Assembly (NCBI GenBank): GCA_039024295.1
Contig: JBCDIQ010000167.1
Location: 1 to 11,886, forward strand
Length of the DNA: 11,886 bases
Origin: JBCDIQ01 sp039024295
Lineage (GTDB): Bacteria; Bacteroidota; Bacteroidia; J057
Direction of reading: 5' to 3'
Shown piece by piece: positions 1 through 8,002 of the stretch. Made by a program: the position numbers and the translations under genes. The notes under the pieces were generated by a model. That model was not told the DNA's origin and made no database searches. It worked only from the letters and a program-made list of their open reading frames with translations. The first letter of the stretch is position 1; the number at the start of each line of letters is the position of its first letter.

Positions 1-565
1 CAAAATTTTGTGACCCCATGTTTATTTCGTCATAAATGGGGTTGTACACACATCTTCGGTGCATTTCCTCCCGATCAATATTTCCGGCCAGAAGGTCGTT
101 TGGGATATCCTGCAGTTGCTGCAACTTGTCAATTTCTACCAGGATCAATTCCCGGAAAGCCTGATACCGCGGGCTGTCCAGCAAAGTGGTATAAATGTAA
201 ATCTGAAGGCTGATTTCTGCGGTGTCCACATTGCGGAGTAGCTCAGCTCGCGCCACCTCATGCATCCTTCTCAAAAACTCATCCTCCTGGAGCAAATCAT
301 CCAGAAAAGCCTTTCGACTTTCTTTGGAAGCATTGTCCTGGTCCAATCGGAACAATCCGCCCTGCATTTCAGCTGAGGAAGGTTTCCTTCCCAAAAGGCT
401 GATGTAGGATTTGTTGATGTAATTCTCTTTGGTGACAGCAGACACCACCTGATCTGGCGGGGCATTGTTGTCTTGAATGGTGATGAGTTCTGTTTCAGGG
501 TCTTCCTTGCAGCCAACCATACAAGACAGGGAAAAGGCCAGGAGAAGGTACAGCCAATGCTTCAT
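1..565 (-). CDS. Partial lipoprotein, N-terminal 188 residues, with DUF1549-like helical segment
   Basis: The frame is open from an ATG at 565-563 to the left edge, so the C-terminus is missing. Residues 1-19 form a lipoprotein signal peptide: K2, a hydrophobic run from W4 to about L13, then M16-V17-G18-C19 as lipobox. Cys19 would be lipidated, followed by an acidic stretch KEDPETE. Residues 45-110 are helical: YINKSYISLLGRKPS, then a run of charged residues and FLDDLLQEDEFLRRMHEVAR. This resembles the start of the DUF1549-type domain of planctomycete and Bacteroidota exported proteins (an L-x-LLGR-x-P-[ST] motif, then a loop, then a 'LL-x-[SD]-x-[EF]' helix). That link is an inference from the pattern. 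It is transcribed divergently from the potassium channel, 126 bp away. I found no clear Bacteroidota promoter in that gap. Function unknown; probably periplasmic and membrane anchored. Confidence 0.8.
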   Translation of the reverse strand, partial: MKHWLYLLLAFSLSCMVGCKEDPETELITIQDNNAPPDQVVSAVTKENYINKSYISLLGRKPSSAEMQGGLFRLDQDNASKESRKAFLDDLLQEDEFLRRMHEVARAELLRNVDTAEISLQIYIYTTLLDSPRYQAFRELILVEIDKLQQLQDIPNDLLAGNIDREEMHRRCVYNPIYDEINMGSQNF

Positions 566-691
566 GACAGGGGATTTTGCGAAGGTTGTTTATCTTGGGA
601 CAAGGAACGGAACCCTTTCCCTTATGCTATGGAATCAAAAAATAGAAAATGGTTTAATTCTTTCTCCTCTCAACTTCAGAAAAATTAACAT

Positions 692-1651
692 ATGTCAGAA
701 AATAACCCGGGAAGTTCCTTGCAGGAAGACCGGTTCAAAGACCTTGGATTCGGTACCGAAATCAGTGCAAAAGCTTCTCGTCTTCTTACCAAGGAAGGGG
801 ATTTGAATGTTCGTCGGGTTGGAAATCGTCTTAAGGATTTTCATCTCTACCAATACCTCATTTCGATTAAATGGTGGCAATTCTGGGTGTATCTTTTGCT
901 GTTTTACATTTGTTTTAACGCTTTTTTTGCCTGTTTATATGTACTTGCTGGCATCGAATCGCTCAATGGCATTACCCCTCATGGCGACTGGCTGGAGGAT
1001 TTTAGGCGGGCATTTTTCTTCAGTACCCAAACGTTCACCACGGTAGGATATGGCGTAATCAGCCCCAAAGGCCTCACCGCCAATCTGATCGCATCCTTTG
1101 AAGCCATGACAGGCCTGATTGGATTCGCATTCGCAACAGGCTTGCTGTACGGACGTTTTGCACAGCCCACGGCTCGCATCCTGTTCAGCGAACAGGCAGT
1201 GATGGCGCCTTATCGTGACATCCGGGGATTGATGTTTCGAATCGTCAACGGCAGACGCAACCAGCTCATCAACCTAGAAGCAAAAATCATTGCCAGCTGG
1301 TTTGAAGAGGGAGGAGATCGTCTCAGAAGAAATTACCACTTGCTGGAATTGGAACGGGATCAGGTTTCCCTGTTTCCCCTCAGCTGGACGCTGGTCCATC
1401 CGGTAGATGAAAATAGCCCCTTGGCAGACTTGACCTACGAACAACTCCTGGCCGCCCATGCAGAATTTCTGGTCATCATCCAGGGCTATGACGAATCGTT
1501 CGCCCAGACGGTGCATGCCCGCACCTCTTACACCGCAGAGGAACTCCTCTGGGGTGCAGCCTTCAACCGGATGTTTTACACCGATGAAGAAGGCCGAACG
1601 GTGATTGACATTGAGCGGCTGAGTGAGACGCGGGTGGAGAAGTTGGACTGA
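692..1651 (+). CDS. KirBac-type inward-rectifier potassium channel
   Basis: A 319-residue protein, a normal length for prokaryotic Kir channels, which form tetrameric inner-membrane K+ pores gated by a cytoplasmic domain. Residues 48-60 fit the interfacial slide helix. TM1 is about 61-86 (WWQFWVYLLLFYICFNAFF). The pore helix is about 103-115, and the selectivity filter TVGYG is at 117-121. TM2 is about 131-155, ending in GRFAQP. The cytoplasmic immunoglobulin-like domain starts near 162 with RILFSEQAV, then the Kir signature region RDIRGLMFRIVNGRRNQL at 175-192, and FPLSWTLVHPVDENSPL at 228-244. By alignment with Kir2.1, the rectification-controlling Asp of TM2 is replaced by Phe145, while Glu137 matches a KirBac TM2 glutamate, so strong rectification is not expected (inference). 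The ATG at 692 follows an A-rich leader without a Shine-Dalgarno site. It converges on the glycosyltransferase. Confidence 0.95.
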   Translation: MSENNPGSSLQEDRFKDLGFGTEISAKASRLLTKEGDLNVRRVGNRLKDFHLYQYLISIKWWQFWVYLLLFYICFNAFFACLYVLAGIESLNGITPHGDWLEDFRRAFFFSTQTFTTVGYGVISPKGLTANLIASFEAMTGLIGFAFATGLLYGRFAQPTARILFSEQAVMAPYRDIRGLMFRIVNGRRNQLINLEAKIIASWFEEGGDRLRRNYHLLELERDQVSLFPLSWTLVHPVDENSPLADLTYEQLLAAHAEFLVIIQGYDESFAQTVHARTSYTAEELLWGAAFNRMFYTDEEGRTVIDIERLSETRVEKLD

Positions 1652-1671
1652 TGTGGAAAATCATGACTGAA

Positions 1672-1719
1672 AACCTTGAGAGGGTTTCGAACCCAGTTAA
1701 AGTTAAGTTTATCAAGGTT
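1672..1719. repeat. Degenerate palindromic element between convergent genes; probable two-way terminator
   Basis: Outer arms AACCTTGA (1672-1679) and TCAAGGTT (1712-1719) are exact inverted copies. Inside them lies a small hairpin, GGGTT (1682-1686), loop TCG, AACCC (1690-1694). It begins 20 nt after the kir stop, and its right arm contains the stop codon of the glycosyltransferase on the other strand (1714-1712). The order AACCTTG, GGTTT, AACC, CAAGGTT is the same as in the perfect hairpin at 10700-10731. Here, however, 19 nt separate the last two blocks, against 3 nt there. Termination is inferred from position; there is no long T run. Confidence 0.55.
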
Positions 1720-2662
1720 GGATTAGCTCATAATTCTTAAACGGAAACAGTTCCTTCCCCCCAAAAACATGTTGCTCCAAAAAGGTGACCACCCGATTTT
1801 TCAGGGTTTCGTGTTTGTGGAGGGCACGGCCGGGTTGGGTCGGGCCACTGTACTGGAGCTGGTCTTGCCAGTCAAACCGAGCGATGAAGTCCTCCATTAC
1901 GGCGGGATGGGTGTCGGTGAAGCGGGCGAGCTTGCTGAGGTTGCCGTAGTCAAAGGCGGGGGGCAGGTGTTGATACATTTCGCCGACCTTCTGGGCACCT
2001 TTGTGGATGGTGTCAAGAGAACGTGTCTTCTTGCGCATCATCTGGGGCGGGCGCACCCATCCGTAGTGGAAAATCTCGGCATCTACGGGGGCTACCTTCA
2101 GTTTGTGGGTGCCTTGCTGCTGGCGGTAGTTTAGCCCATCAAATTCGGGGATACGCCGAAACGACTGGGCCGACTCCCAGGAGTGGATGTCCGACCGGTT
2201 GCGAACGATGCGGATTTCCTTTTTGTACCACCCGTGGGCAAGCTGGTAGTGGTCGTAATCTCCCCAAAAATGCTTGTAGTTGAACAGCAGGCCTTCGACC
2301 TCTTCGCGGGGGAGCAATTCTTCACAGCGCGCCTGGATGACGGGCAGGTATTTTTCATGCACCACCTCATCTGCTTGCACATAAAACAGCCAGTCGCCTG
2401 TACAGTGAGACTTTGCAATGTCCGTTTGGTGGGCATTCTCCATGCCGCGGGGATAGGTCTCTATGTCCCATACGGTGTCTACAATTTTGAGCTTGGGGGA
2501 ATTGATGCTTTCGAGCAGCTCGCGGGTGTCGTCGTCCTCGTCTCCTGCCCCGAGGGCAAACACAAATTCATCTACGATCGGCAGGATGGACATCACAGCC
2601 TCCTTTACCGGGTAGTACAACTTGGTGACATTTTTTCCGAAACTGAACCCGCTGATACGCAT
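1712..2662 (-). CDS. GT2-like glycosyltransferase family protein
   Basis: A 316-residue soluble protein with a GT-A type N-terminal domain. It starts MRISGFSFGKNVTKLYYPV, the usual opening of a Bacteroidota GT2-like family in which a β-strand is followed by a helix carrying 'EA-x-x-SILPIVDE'. The segment VFALGAGDEDDDTRELL at 34-50 fits the next strand and an acidic loop. GDWLFYVQADEVV at 89-101 holds the QADE (96-99) that stands in for the DxD metal and sugar-nucleotide site. The C-terminal half has FHYGWVRPPQMM at 198-209 and is rich in aromatic and basic residues. No membrane segment is seen, so it is probably cytosolic. The donor and acceptor sugars cannot be read from sequence. It starts 28 bp after the stop of the T9SS protein and is likely its operon partner. 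The last codons CAA CCT TGA lie within an inverted-repeat arm. Confidence 0.85.
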   Translation of the reverse strand: MRISGFSFGKNVTKLYYPVKEAVMSILPIVDEFVFALGAGDEDDDTRELLESINSPKLKIVDTVWDIETYPRGMENAHQTDIAKSHCTGDWLFYVQADEVVHEKYLPVIQARCEELLPREEVEGLLFNYKHFWGDYDHYQLAHGWYKKEIRIVRNRSDIHSWESAQSFRRIPEFDGLNYRQQQGTHKLKVAPVDAEIFHYGWVRPPQMMRKKTRSLDTIHKGAQKVGEMYQHLPPAFDYGNLSKLARFTDTHPAVMEDFIARFDWQDQLQYSGPTQPGRALHKHETLKNRVVTFLEQHVFGGKELFPFKNYELIQP

Positions 2663-2690
2663 CCGGCCAAATTACCACCCCGATTCAGGA

Positions 2691-5600
2691 TCACCAAGCC
2701 AGCCGCTGGATTTTTCGGATGACCTGCTGATGATTGTGATGTACCCTGAGCAGGTACATCCCTGATGGATACGCAGAAAGGTCAATAGACAATCTATTTG
2801 AAGACGTCTGATCAAAGCTAACTAGCACCTTCCCTGCGAGGTCTATCACCTCCACTTGCCAGGAGCCTACGACTTGGTGGCCAGTGTGAACATAGATCAT
2901 ATCTCGGGCAGGATTGGGGTACACCTGCCAGTCGTCCAGGCTAATTCCCCGGGACAAGGAAGTAGGGGTTGTAAACAGAAAGGTATCCGAAAAGGCCACA
3001 CAGCCAAAGGTGTCGGTCACGCTTACCCAGTATCGCCCAGTGGAATCGGGGATAAACACCAGGGTATCTGCACCCGAAATAGGGCCGGTACTGTCATACC
3101 ATTGCACTAAAAATGGCGTGTTTATGACCAGGGAATCCCGTTGCTGAAAAATAATGGGCGCAACAGGTAGAGGGCGTTCGAATACCACCAAATCATTAGA
3201 AACCGGGGACAGGCAATCGTTAGGGCCTGAAACCTGAAGACTCAGTGTGGTACTCTTCAAAAAGGTTCGAGATTGGTTTTCCACTCCATCTGACCAGAGG
3301 TAGCGGGCATATCCGTTGGGTGCGAGGAACGACGCGCTGTCGCCCAAGCAGAATTCGATCCGCTGGGGTTGAAGTACCACTGCTGTGGGAACGGTATCCC
3401 GGAAAACAGAAAGGGTATCAGCCGCAATTTGCTCGCACCTGCTGACCGTCCAAATCCAGCTATTGCGGCCATCCTGCAAGGAAGTTGCCTGGGTATTAAA
3501 GCTTAGGCTATCGCGAATGGTGCTGTTGCCGATAAACGTTTGCCACATCCCCTGCCCAGAAAAGGGAGGAGTTGCCCGCAGGTTTACCGTATCCAGTCCA
3601 CAGACGCTGCTGCCTCCTACTGTCATGGCTACCAAAGGTGGACCAAGGCAATCTTCCAGAAATAGAGAGTCGCCTTTTTGCAAAATGGTATCCAGCAAGG
3701 TGTTGAACACCAGCCCAAGATCCACGGGAGGCGTTGAATCCGCAGCTACCCACACCCGGTTCTCTATCACTGTGCCGTTGGGAACGCTATCTACCGCCTG
3801 AAGTGCAAATCGAGTCCAGACCTGATCGCCCGGTGCAACTGCACCCATGAGTTCCACTTTTAATACAGGCCTCCCTTTTCCTTCCAGGGTCCAATTTACC
3901 GGATGCGAACTACCTTGTATCCGCAAGCTGCTCAAATCCAATCGCACATCCAGGGTGTCGATAAATTCCACTCCCTTCAAGCTATCCGCTTGTCGGTTTT
4001 GAAACCTCAAGGTATAGCTGATCTCGCTTTGCTTGGGGGTGTAGTGCAGGGTTTCTATCCCGATGGGCAGGTGCTCCTGTTGTTGGGAAACAGCCATTGG
4101 CTGAACAACCGCTGAGACGGCATCTTCAAAAGGATTTTGCGCATCTTGGAGGAAAAACTGGGAGGCAAATCCCAATTGGGAACTGCTACCAGCAGTCTGG
4201 CAGCCTTCCAATACCGCAATTTCTACCTGCTTGAAAGGATGTTCCGGTGCCTGTTGACTTTCCAGTCGAATCGTTCGGGCTTTGTGTTCAAGCCAAAAGC
4301 GCAGGCTATCGCCAGAACTGATCAGGGCCTTCCGTTCCACATGCAATCGGTCGTTGGCAAACACCCGAAATAGAGACGAATCGGTCATGGGGCCTGTGCC
4401 ACCATTTTTCAGGATTAATTCTACCCTATTCCCCTTATCCACACAATTTATCCGGGCCTCCAGTTCAGCCCCTTGCCAGGCAGGGGCAGATGGGATATAC
4501 GGAGTGATGGTTCCCTTCACAGTCAGAACCCGACCAATATCGGACGAGCAGCTGGTGGAATCCGGTACTTGAAATACCCAGTGCTCTTGTGGAGGAATCG
4601 CAGGTAACGCAATAGAGATTGAGCCGTCCTGGTCTTGGGTGAAATTGCTGTGGGGCGTGATTTCAGCTGGGTATTCCAGACGGACGAATCGGTTGAAGGC
4701 CGTATCAGTCCCCCGGTTTATGACCTGTATCGTGGTGACTCCCGGCTGGCAGGGAATTCGTTGGCTGCCACTCAGGTTGATTTCCACAAATGGTTCCTGG
4801 GCACTGACAAACCCTTGATTGATCGTGTCCATCGTCAGCCCAATCGTGTCGAGGATAAGCGGGGCTATGGGACAGGAAATTTGGTAGGTTCCGGCCAATG
4901 GTTTGGGAGGGAGTATTTCTATTTGATACGTTCCCGTATCCAGTTCGAGGGTATATCGGCCCATTGAATCTGAAAGGGTATGACAAGCATCCGGCAGCAC
5001 GCGAATTACCCAATTAGCCAAGCCCAATTCTCCAGACTGTAGCGCACAGTCCGAATTTTCGTCCCAGAAGATGCTGCCGGAAATGCGATTTGTAAACCGA
5101 AAAGGGATGGAGGTGGTATCCAGGTCCAGCAGACTGGAGAGGAACAGGTCTTCCCGCTGAAGGCCAGATAGAGAATCCGAACCCAAAATTAATTGCTTTA
5201 CAAAAAAACCAGTGGTATACAGTTTCCCTGGTGCTGAAAAAAGCACGTCTCTACTGCCATCCATACTGGAGTTCTGCCCATTTTGAACCCACAACAATTG
5301 GCCCAGGCGGTCATATTTTGCAACAAACAGCTCTGTGTCACCAGTGGAGAAAAATCGGCCTCCACCAAAATCTACATTTACCTCAAACTGGCCGGAAAGG
5401 AATACATTCCCAGCAGTATCGACGTCTATTCCTCCTACTTGCTCACGCCCACTGCCTCCAATCCCTCTGGCCCAGAGAATATTTCCTTCTGGATCAAAAT
5501 GCGCCAGGAACAGGTCTTCATCCCCCTGGGAATTCAGCATGTTGCTCCCAAGGGTAATGCTTTGGTCAAATTGTCCGGCCAAGTACCCATACCCATTTTC

Positions 5601-6476
5601 AAGCACCGTTACCTTCCAGCCGATTTCAAATGCAGGTCCTGCGAATTGATTCACCCATTCAAGCATACCATTGGAAGCATACTTCGCCAAAAAGACATCA
5701 GCCACCCCATTGGATTCGAACCGAAAGGTGTCGAGGTACAAACTGTCACGAAAAAGCCCACAAACCAGTGCCCCCCCATCTGGCGTAGCCACCACATCTT
5801 GGGCGGCACATTGCCCGGTGGAGGTGGACTGGCGAAGCCATAGAAATTTCCCGCTGGTGTCAAAGTGAGCGAGGTACATTTCCCGATTTCCCGTACCGAT
5901 AAATTCATTGCCAGCTACCCGAAAGGTGTCACTGTTAAAGGAACCGGTCAGGTAGATTTTGCCTGAATCTGCAATAGATATGGAGCGTCCCAGTTCACTG
6001 CTTTCCCCGCCTCCCGCAATTGCCCATAAGGGACTGCCATTGGAGTCTGCGGCAGCCAAAAAGAAGTTCCTGCCTGTTGCAGCAATTGTATCCGGTCCCC
6101 AAATAAAGGATGAGCCGAAGTCACCCGCTACATAGCATTTCCCCGAAGGAGTTGAGGCAAGGTCCCTCAGCTGATCTAATCCATTCCCGCCCCAACCTCT
6201 TCCCCACAATTGACTCCCACTGGAATCATACCGGGCAAGGAAAAAGTCCCCACTCCCTTTCGCAATGGCCTTGGCGGTGTCCATTTGCAAGCTGTCCTGA
6301 AAAATGGCTCCCAAATAGACCCCATTTGCCGGCGCGTTAGCCAGGGCCACACCTAATTCGCTGGAGGTTCCCAAAGAGCCACGCGCCCATCTCCATTGCT
6401 GCGCATGCAAGGAAAAAGAGACACCAAAATAAAGTAAGACGGCAAGGGAGCGAAATAAGGAACGGGTTATAACCAT
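2691..6476 (-). CDS. Giant T9SS cargo: predicted seven-bladed propeller, SdrD-B-like, DUF7619-like, Ig-like repeats and type A sorting domain
   Basis: A 1261-residue exported protein. The signal peptide is residues 1 to about 25 (hydrophobic LAVLLYFGVSFSL, cleavage near HA-Q). Residues 27-450 are SBBP-type propeller repeats: the strand motif [DE]-x-F-[LV]-A-[KRH]-[YF]-D recurs at 77, 137, 199, 260, 321, 382 and 443, a spacing of 60-62, each followed by '[LE]W' and a 'G-x-[LV]-x-[TS]-G-x-F' turn. Residues 464-525 look like an SdrD-B/carboxypeptidase-regulatory β-sandwich (ISGSIFWDENSDC). Residues about 805-928 match the DUF7619 pattern (ISYTLRFQN, VEFIDTL, LDLSSL, SHPV). Residues about 945-1170 are Ig/PKD-like with paired cysteines. 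Residues 1181-1261 are a type A sorting domain (WQVYPNPARDMIYV, then GMYLLRV and IRKIQRL). It is expected to be secreted and attached to the cell surface. Its ATG overlaps the aldehyde dehydrogenase stop by 10 nt. Its ligand is unknown. Confidence 0.93.
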   Translation of the reverse strand: MVITRSLFRSLAVLLYFGVSFSLHAQQWRWARGSLGTSSELGVALANAPANGVYLGAIFQDSLQMDTAKAIAKGSGDFFLARYDSSGSQLWGRGWGGNGLDQLRDLASTPSGKCYVAGDFGSSFIWGPDTIAATGRNFFLAAADSNGSPLWAIAGGGESSELGRSISIADSGKIYLTGSFNSDTFRVAGNEFIGTGNREMYLAHFDTSGKFLWLRQSTSTGQCAAQDVVATPDGGALVCGLFRDSLYLDTFRFESNGVADVFLAKYASNGMLEWVNQFAGPAFEIGWKVTVLENGYGYLAGQFDQSITLGSNMLNSQGDEDLFLAHFDPEGNILWARGIGGSGREQVGGIDVDTAGNVFLSGQFEVNVDFGGGRFFSTGDTELFVAKYDRLGQLLWVQNGQNSSMDGSRDVLFSAPGKLYTTGFFVKQLILGSDSLSGLQREDLFLSSLLDLDTTSIPFRFTNRISGSIFWDENSDCALQSGELGLANWVIRVLPDACHTLSDSMGRYTLELDTGTYQIEILPPKPLAGTYQISCPIAPLILDTIGLTMDTINQGFVSAQEPFVEINLSGSQRIPCQPGVTTIQVINRGTDTAFNRFVRLEYPAEITPHSNFTQDQDGSISIALPAIPPQEHWVFQVPDSTSCSSDIGRVLTVKGTITPYIPSAPAWQGAELEARINCVDKGNRVELILKNGGTGPMTDSSLFRVFANDRLHVERKALISSGDSLRFWLEHKARTIRLESQQAPEHPFKQVEIAVLEGCQTAGSSSQLGFASQFFLQDAQNPFEDAVSAVVQPMAVSQQQEHLPIGIETLHYTPKQSEISYTLRFQNRQADSLKGVEFIDTLDVRLDLSSLRIQGSSHPVNWTLEGKGRPVLKVELMGAVAPGDQVWTRFALQAVDSVPNGTVIENRVWVAADSTPPVDLGLVFNTLLDTILQKGDSLFLEDCLGPPLVAMTVGGSSVCGLDTVNLRATPPFSGQGMWQTFIGNSTIRDSLSFNTQATSLQDGRNSWIWTVSRCEQIAADTLSVFRDTVPTAVVLQPQRIEFCLGDSASFLAPNGYARYLWSDGVENQSRTFLKSTTLSLQVSGPNDCLSPVSNDLVVFERPLPVAPIIFQQRDSLVINTPFLVQWYDSTGPISGADTLVFIPDSTGRYWVSVTDTFGCVAFSDTFLFTTPTSLSRGISLDDWQVYPNPARDMIYVHTGHQVVGSWQVEVIDLAGKVLVSFDQTSSNRLSIDLSAYPSGMYLLRVHHNHQQVIRKIQRLAW

Positions 6477-7894
6477 TTTACGATCAGCCGGATCACGGCC
6501 TTGACTTGTTCAGTATAGGGCGGATATACCAGCTTCGCAGAAGTTACCCCCACACGCTGCTTCACCACGGTTCTTTCATTGGAAAATGCCAGAAAGCCTG
6601 CTTTACCGTGCGCTTTGCCGATGCCACTTTCGTTTACACCCCCAAAAGGCAAATTGGGATGAATAAAGGGCAAAGTGGTATCATTGACACAAACGGTCCC
6701 GGAAGAGGTGGCATCAATCAGCTTTTCAGCACGTCGATCGCTGTTGCTAAATACGTAAAACGCTAACGGTTTTGGCCGATCATTAACCCATCGAACTACT
6801 TCATCTATATTCCGATAGGTTTTGATGGGCAACAACGGACCAAATATCTCTTCATGAAACACGGTTGCTTCATCTGACACTTCGTCCAAAACGGTAGGGG
6901 CGATGAAATGATCTGATTCATTATGTGTACCCCCCCAGACGACCTCAGCACCAGCTTCTAAAGCATTGTCCAGCAGGTGGATTACACGTTTGTAGTGTGC
7001 ATGATTGACCAGACGGCCATAGTCAGGGTTATCTTCCAGCGAACTGGATTTTTGCCCCCACAACTTACTAAGATTTCGTTTAAGTGCATCCAGTAGTTCA
7101 GATTTTTTATCCTCATGAACTAAAATATAGTTGACACTCATGCAGGACTGCCCACAATTGAACCCTTTGGCCCAGGCAATTTTTTCAGCGGCATCCTCTA
7201 TATCTGCTGTCTCATCCACAATGGCAGGGTTCATGCCGCCCAGCTCCAACGTCACAGATGATAGGTTTTCGGCTGCTGCTTTCATTACCAATCTGCCTAT
7301 CTTTGGGCTTCCAGTAAAAAAGATGTGGTCAAATGGCAGGCGCGTCAACTCAGTGGCAACTGTGTGATCTCCTAAAAATACCTGAACCTCGTTTGGATCA
7401 AACAACTCATTTACCATTCGTTGCATCAGTGCGGAACAATTAGGCGTCATTTCCGATGGCTTGATCATGCAACAATTGCCCGCTGCAATCGCAGATACCA
7501 GCGGCCCAATGGTGAGGTTAAACGGGAAGTTCCAAGGGGCCAGGATGAGACACACGCCTTTGGGTTCATAGATCAATTTTCCCTGGGTGCCAAACATCAA
7601 CAAACCAGAACCGACAAAATCGGGGCGCATCCAGTTGCGAAGTTCTTTTTTGGCATGGTCAATTTCCATTAGGACTGGCTTGGTTTCGGAAAATTCTACC
7701 TCCTCTACCGGTTTTTTCATGTCCTGGTAAATCGCTTCTGCAATGTCCGCTTCATGGGTGGTGATCCAGTCACGCAGACGAGACAGCTTCTGAAGTCGTT
7801 CGCGGGCCGTGCTATTTTTTACGTAGGAATAGAAATGGTTGCGCTGCTGTTCGAGTATTTTTTCGAAGGATAACGTTTGGGTGTTTTCAGGCAT
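6467..7894 (-). CDS. NAD(P)-dependent aldehyde dehydrogenase, class 3-like
   Basis: A 475-residue enzyme of the aldehyde dehydrogenase superfamily that oxidises aldehydes to carboxylic acids with NAD(P)+; cytosolic. Visible landmarks: PWNFP at 120-124 (the Asn that stabilises the intermediate), KPSE at 145-148 (cofactor binding), FTGS at 193-196, ELGG at 217-220 with the general-base Glu217, GQSC at 248-251 with the nucleophile Cys251, and EEIFGP at 348-353. The short N-terminus, the late HGKAGF segment (429-434), and YPPYT near the C-terminus (457-461) place it with class 3 enzymes (fatty or aromatic aldehyde type) rather than ALDH1/2. The tail after YPPYT (VKAVIRLIVKWL) is hydrophobic but short, with no clear membrane anchor. 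It is the first gene of a minus-strand run with the T9SS protein and the glycosyltransferase; the gap to the upstream PIN gene is 108 bp. The exact substrate is not predictable. Confidence 0.95.
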   Translation of the reverse strand: MPENTQTLSFEKILEQQRNHFYSYVKNSTARERLQKLSRLRDWITTHEADIAEAIYQDMKKPVEEVEFSETKPVLMEIDHAKKELRNWMRPDFVGSGLLMFGTQGKLIYEPKGVCLILAPWNFPFNLTIGPLVSAIAAGNCCMIKPSEMTPNCSALMQRMVNELFDPNEVQVFLGDHTVATELTRLPFDHIFFTGSPKIGRLVMKAAAENLSSVTLELGGMNPAIVDETADIEDAAEKIAWAKGFNCGQSCMSVNYILVHEDKKSELLDALKRNLSKLWGQKSSSLEDNPDYGRLVNHAHYKRVIHLLDNALEAGAEVVWGGTHNESDHFIAPTVLDEVSDEATVFHEEIFGPLLPIKTYRNIDEVVRWVNDRPKPLAFYVFSNSDRRAEKLIDATSSGTVCVNDTTLPFIHPNLPFGGVNESGIGKAHGKAGFLAFSNERTVVKQRVGVTSAKLVYPPYTEQVKAVIRLIVKWL

Positions 7895-8002
7895 AAGTAT
7901 CGTGTGGAGGTGAAAGGGAAATTAAACCTTGTTGTCAATTGGCTAGGTGAATCAATATGACAGCTAACTGCTCTTTTCAAGGGTGTACTCAGGTCGTTAC
8001 CT

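Noticed and set aside
271..516. 81-residue minus-strand open frame near the left edge
   Set aside because: It is a different frame of the same strand as the truncated lipoprotein, whose signal peptide, lipobox and uninterrupted frame to the edge are far more convincing.
1672..1719. tRNA or tRNA fragment, suggested by GGGTTCGAAACCC (T-arm-like) on the minus strand framed by an 8-bp acceptor-like stem
   Set aside because: Total length is 48 nt, there is no D-arm, anticodon arm or CCA, and the T-stem would have only three pairs. The block order matches the other palindrome instead.
2183..2722. 179-residue plus-strand open frame
   Set aside because: It lies antisense to the glycosyltransferase and the end of the T9SS gene, both of which have clear family motifs; the translation shows no recognisable features.
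5283..5843. 186-residue plus-strand open frame
   Set aside because: It is antisense to the propeller repeats; its composition is that of a shadow frame, and the opposite strand has a convincing periodic protein.
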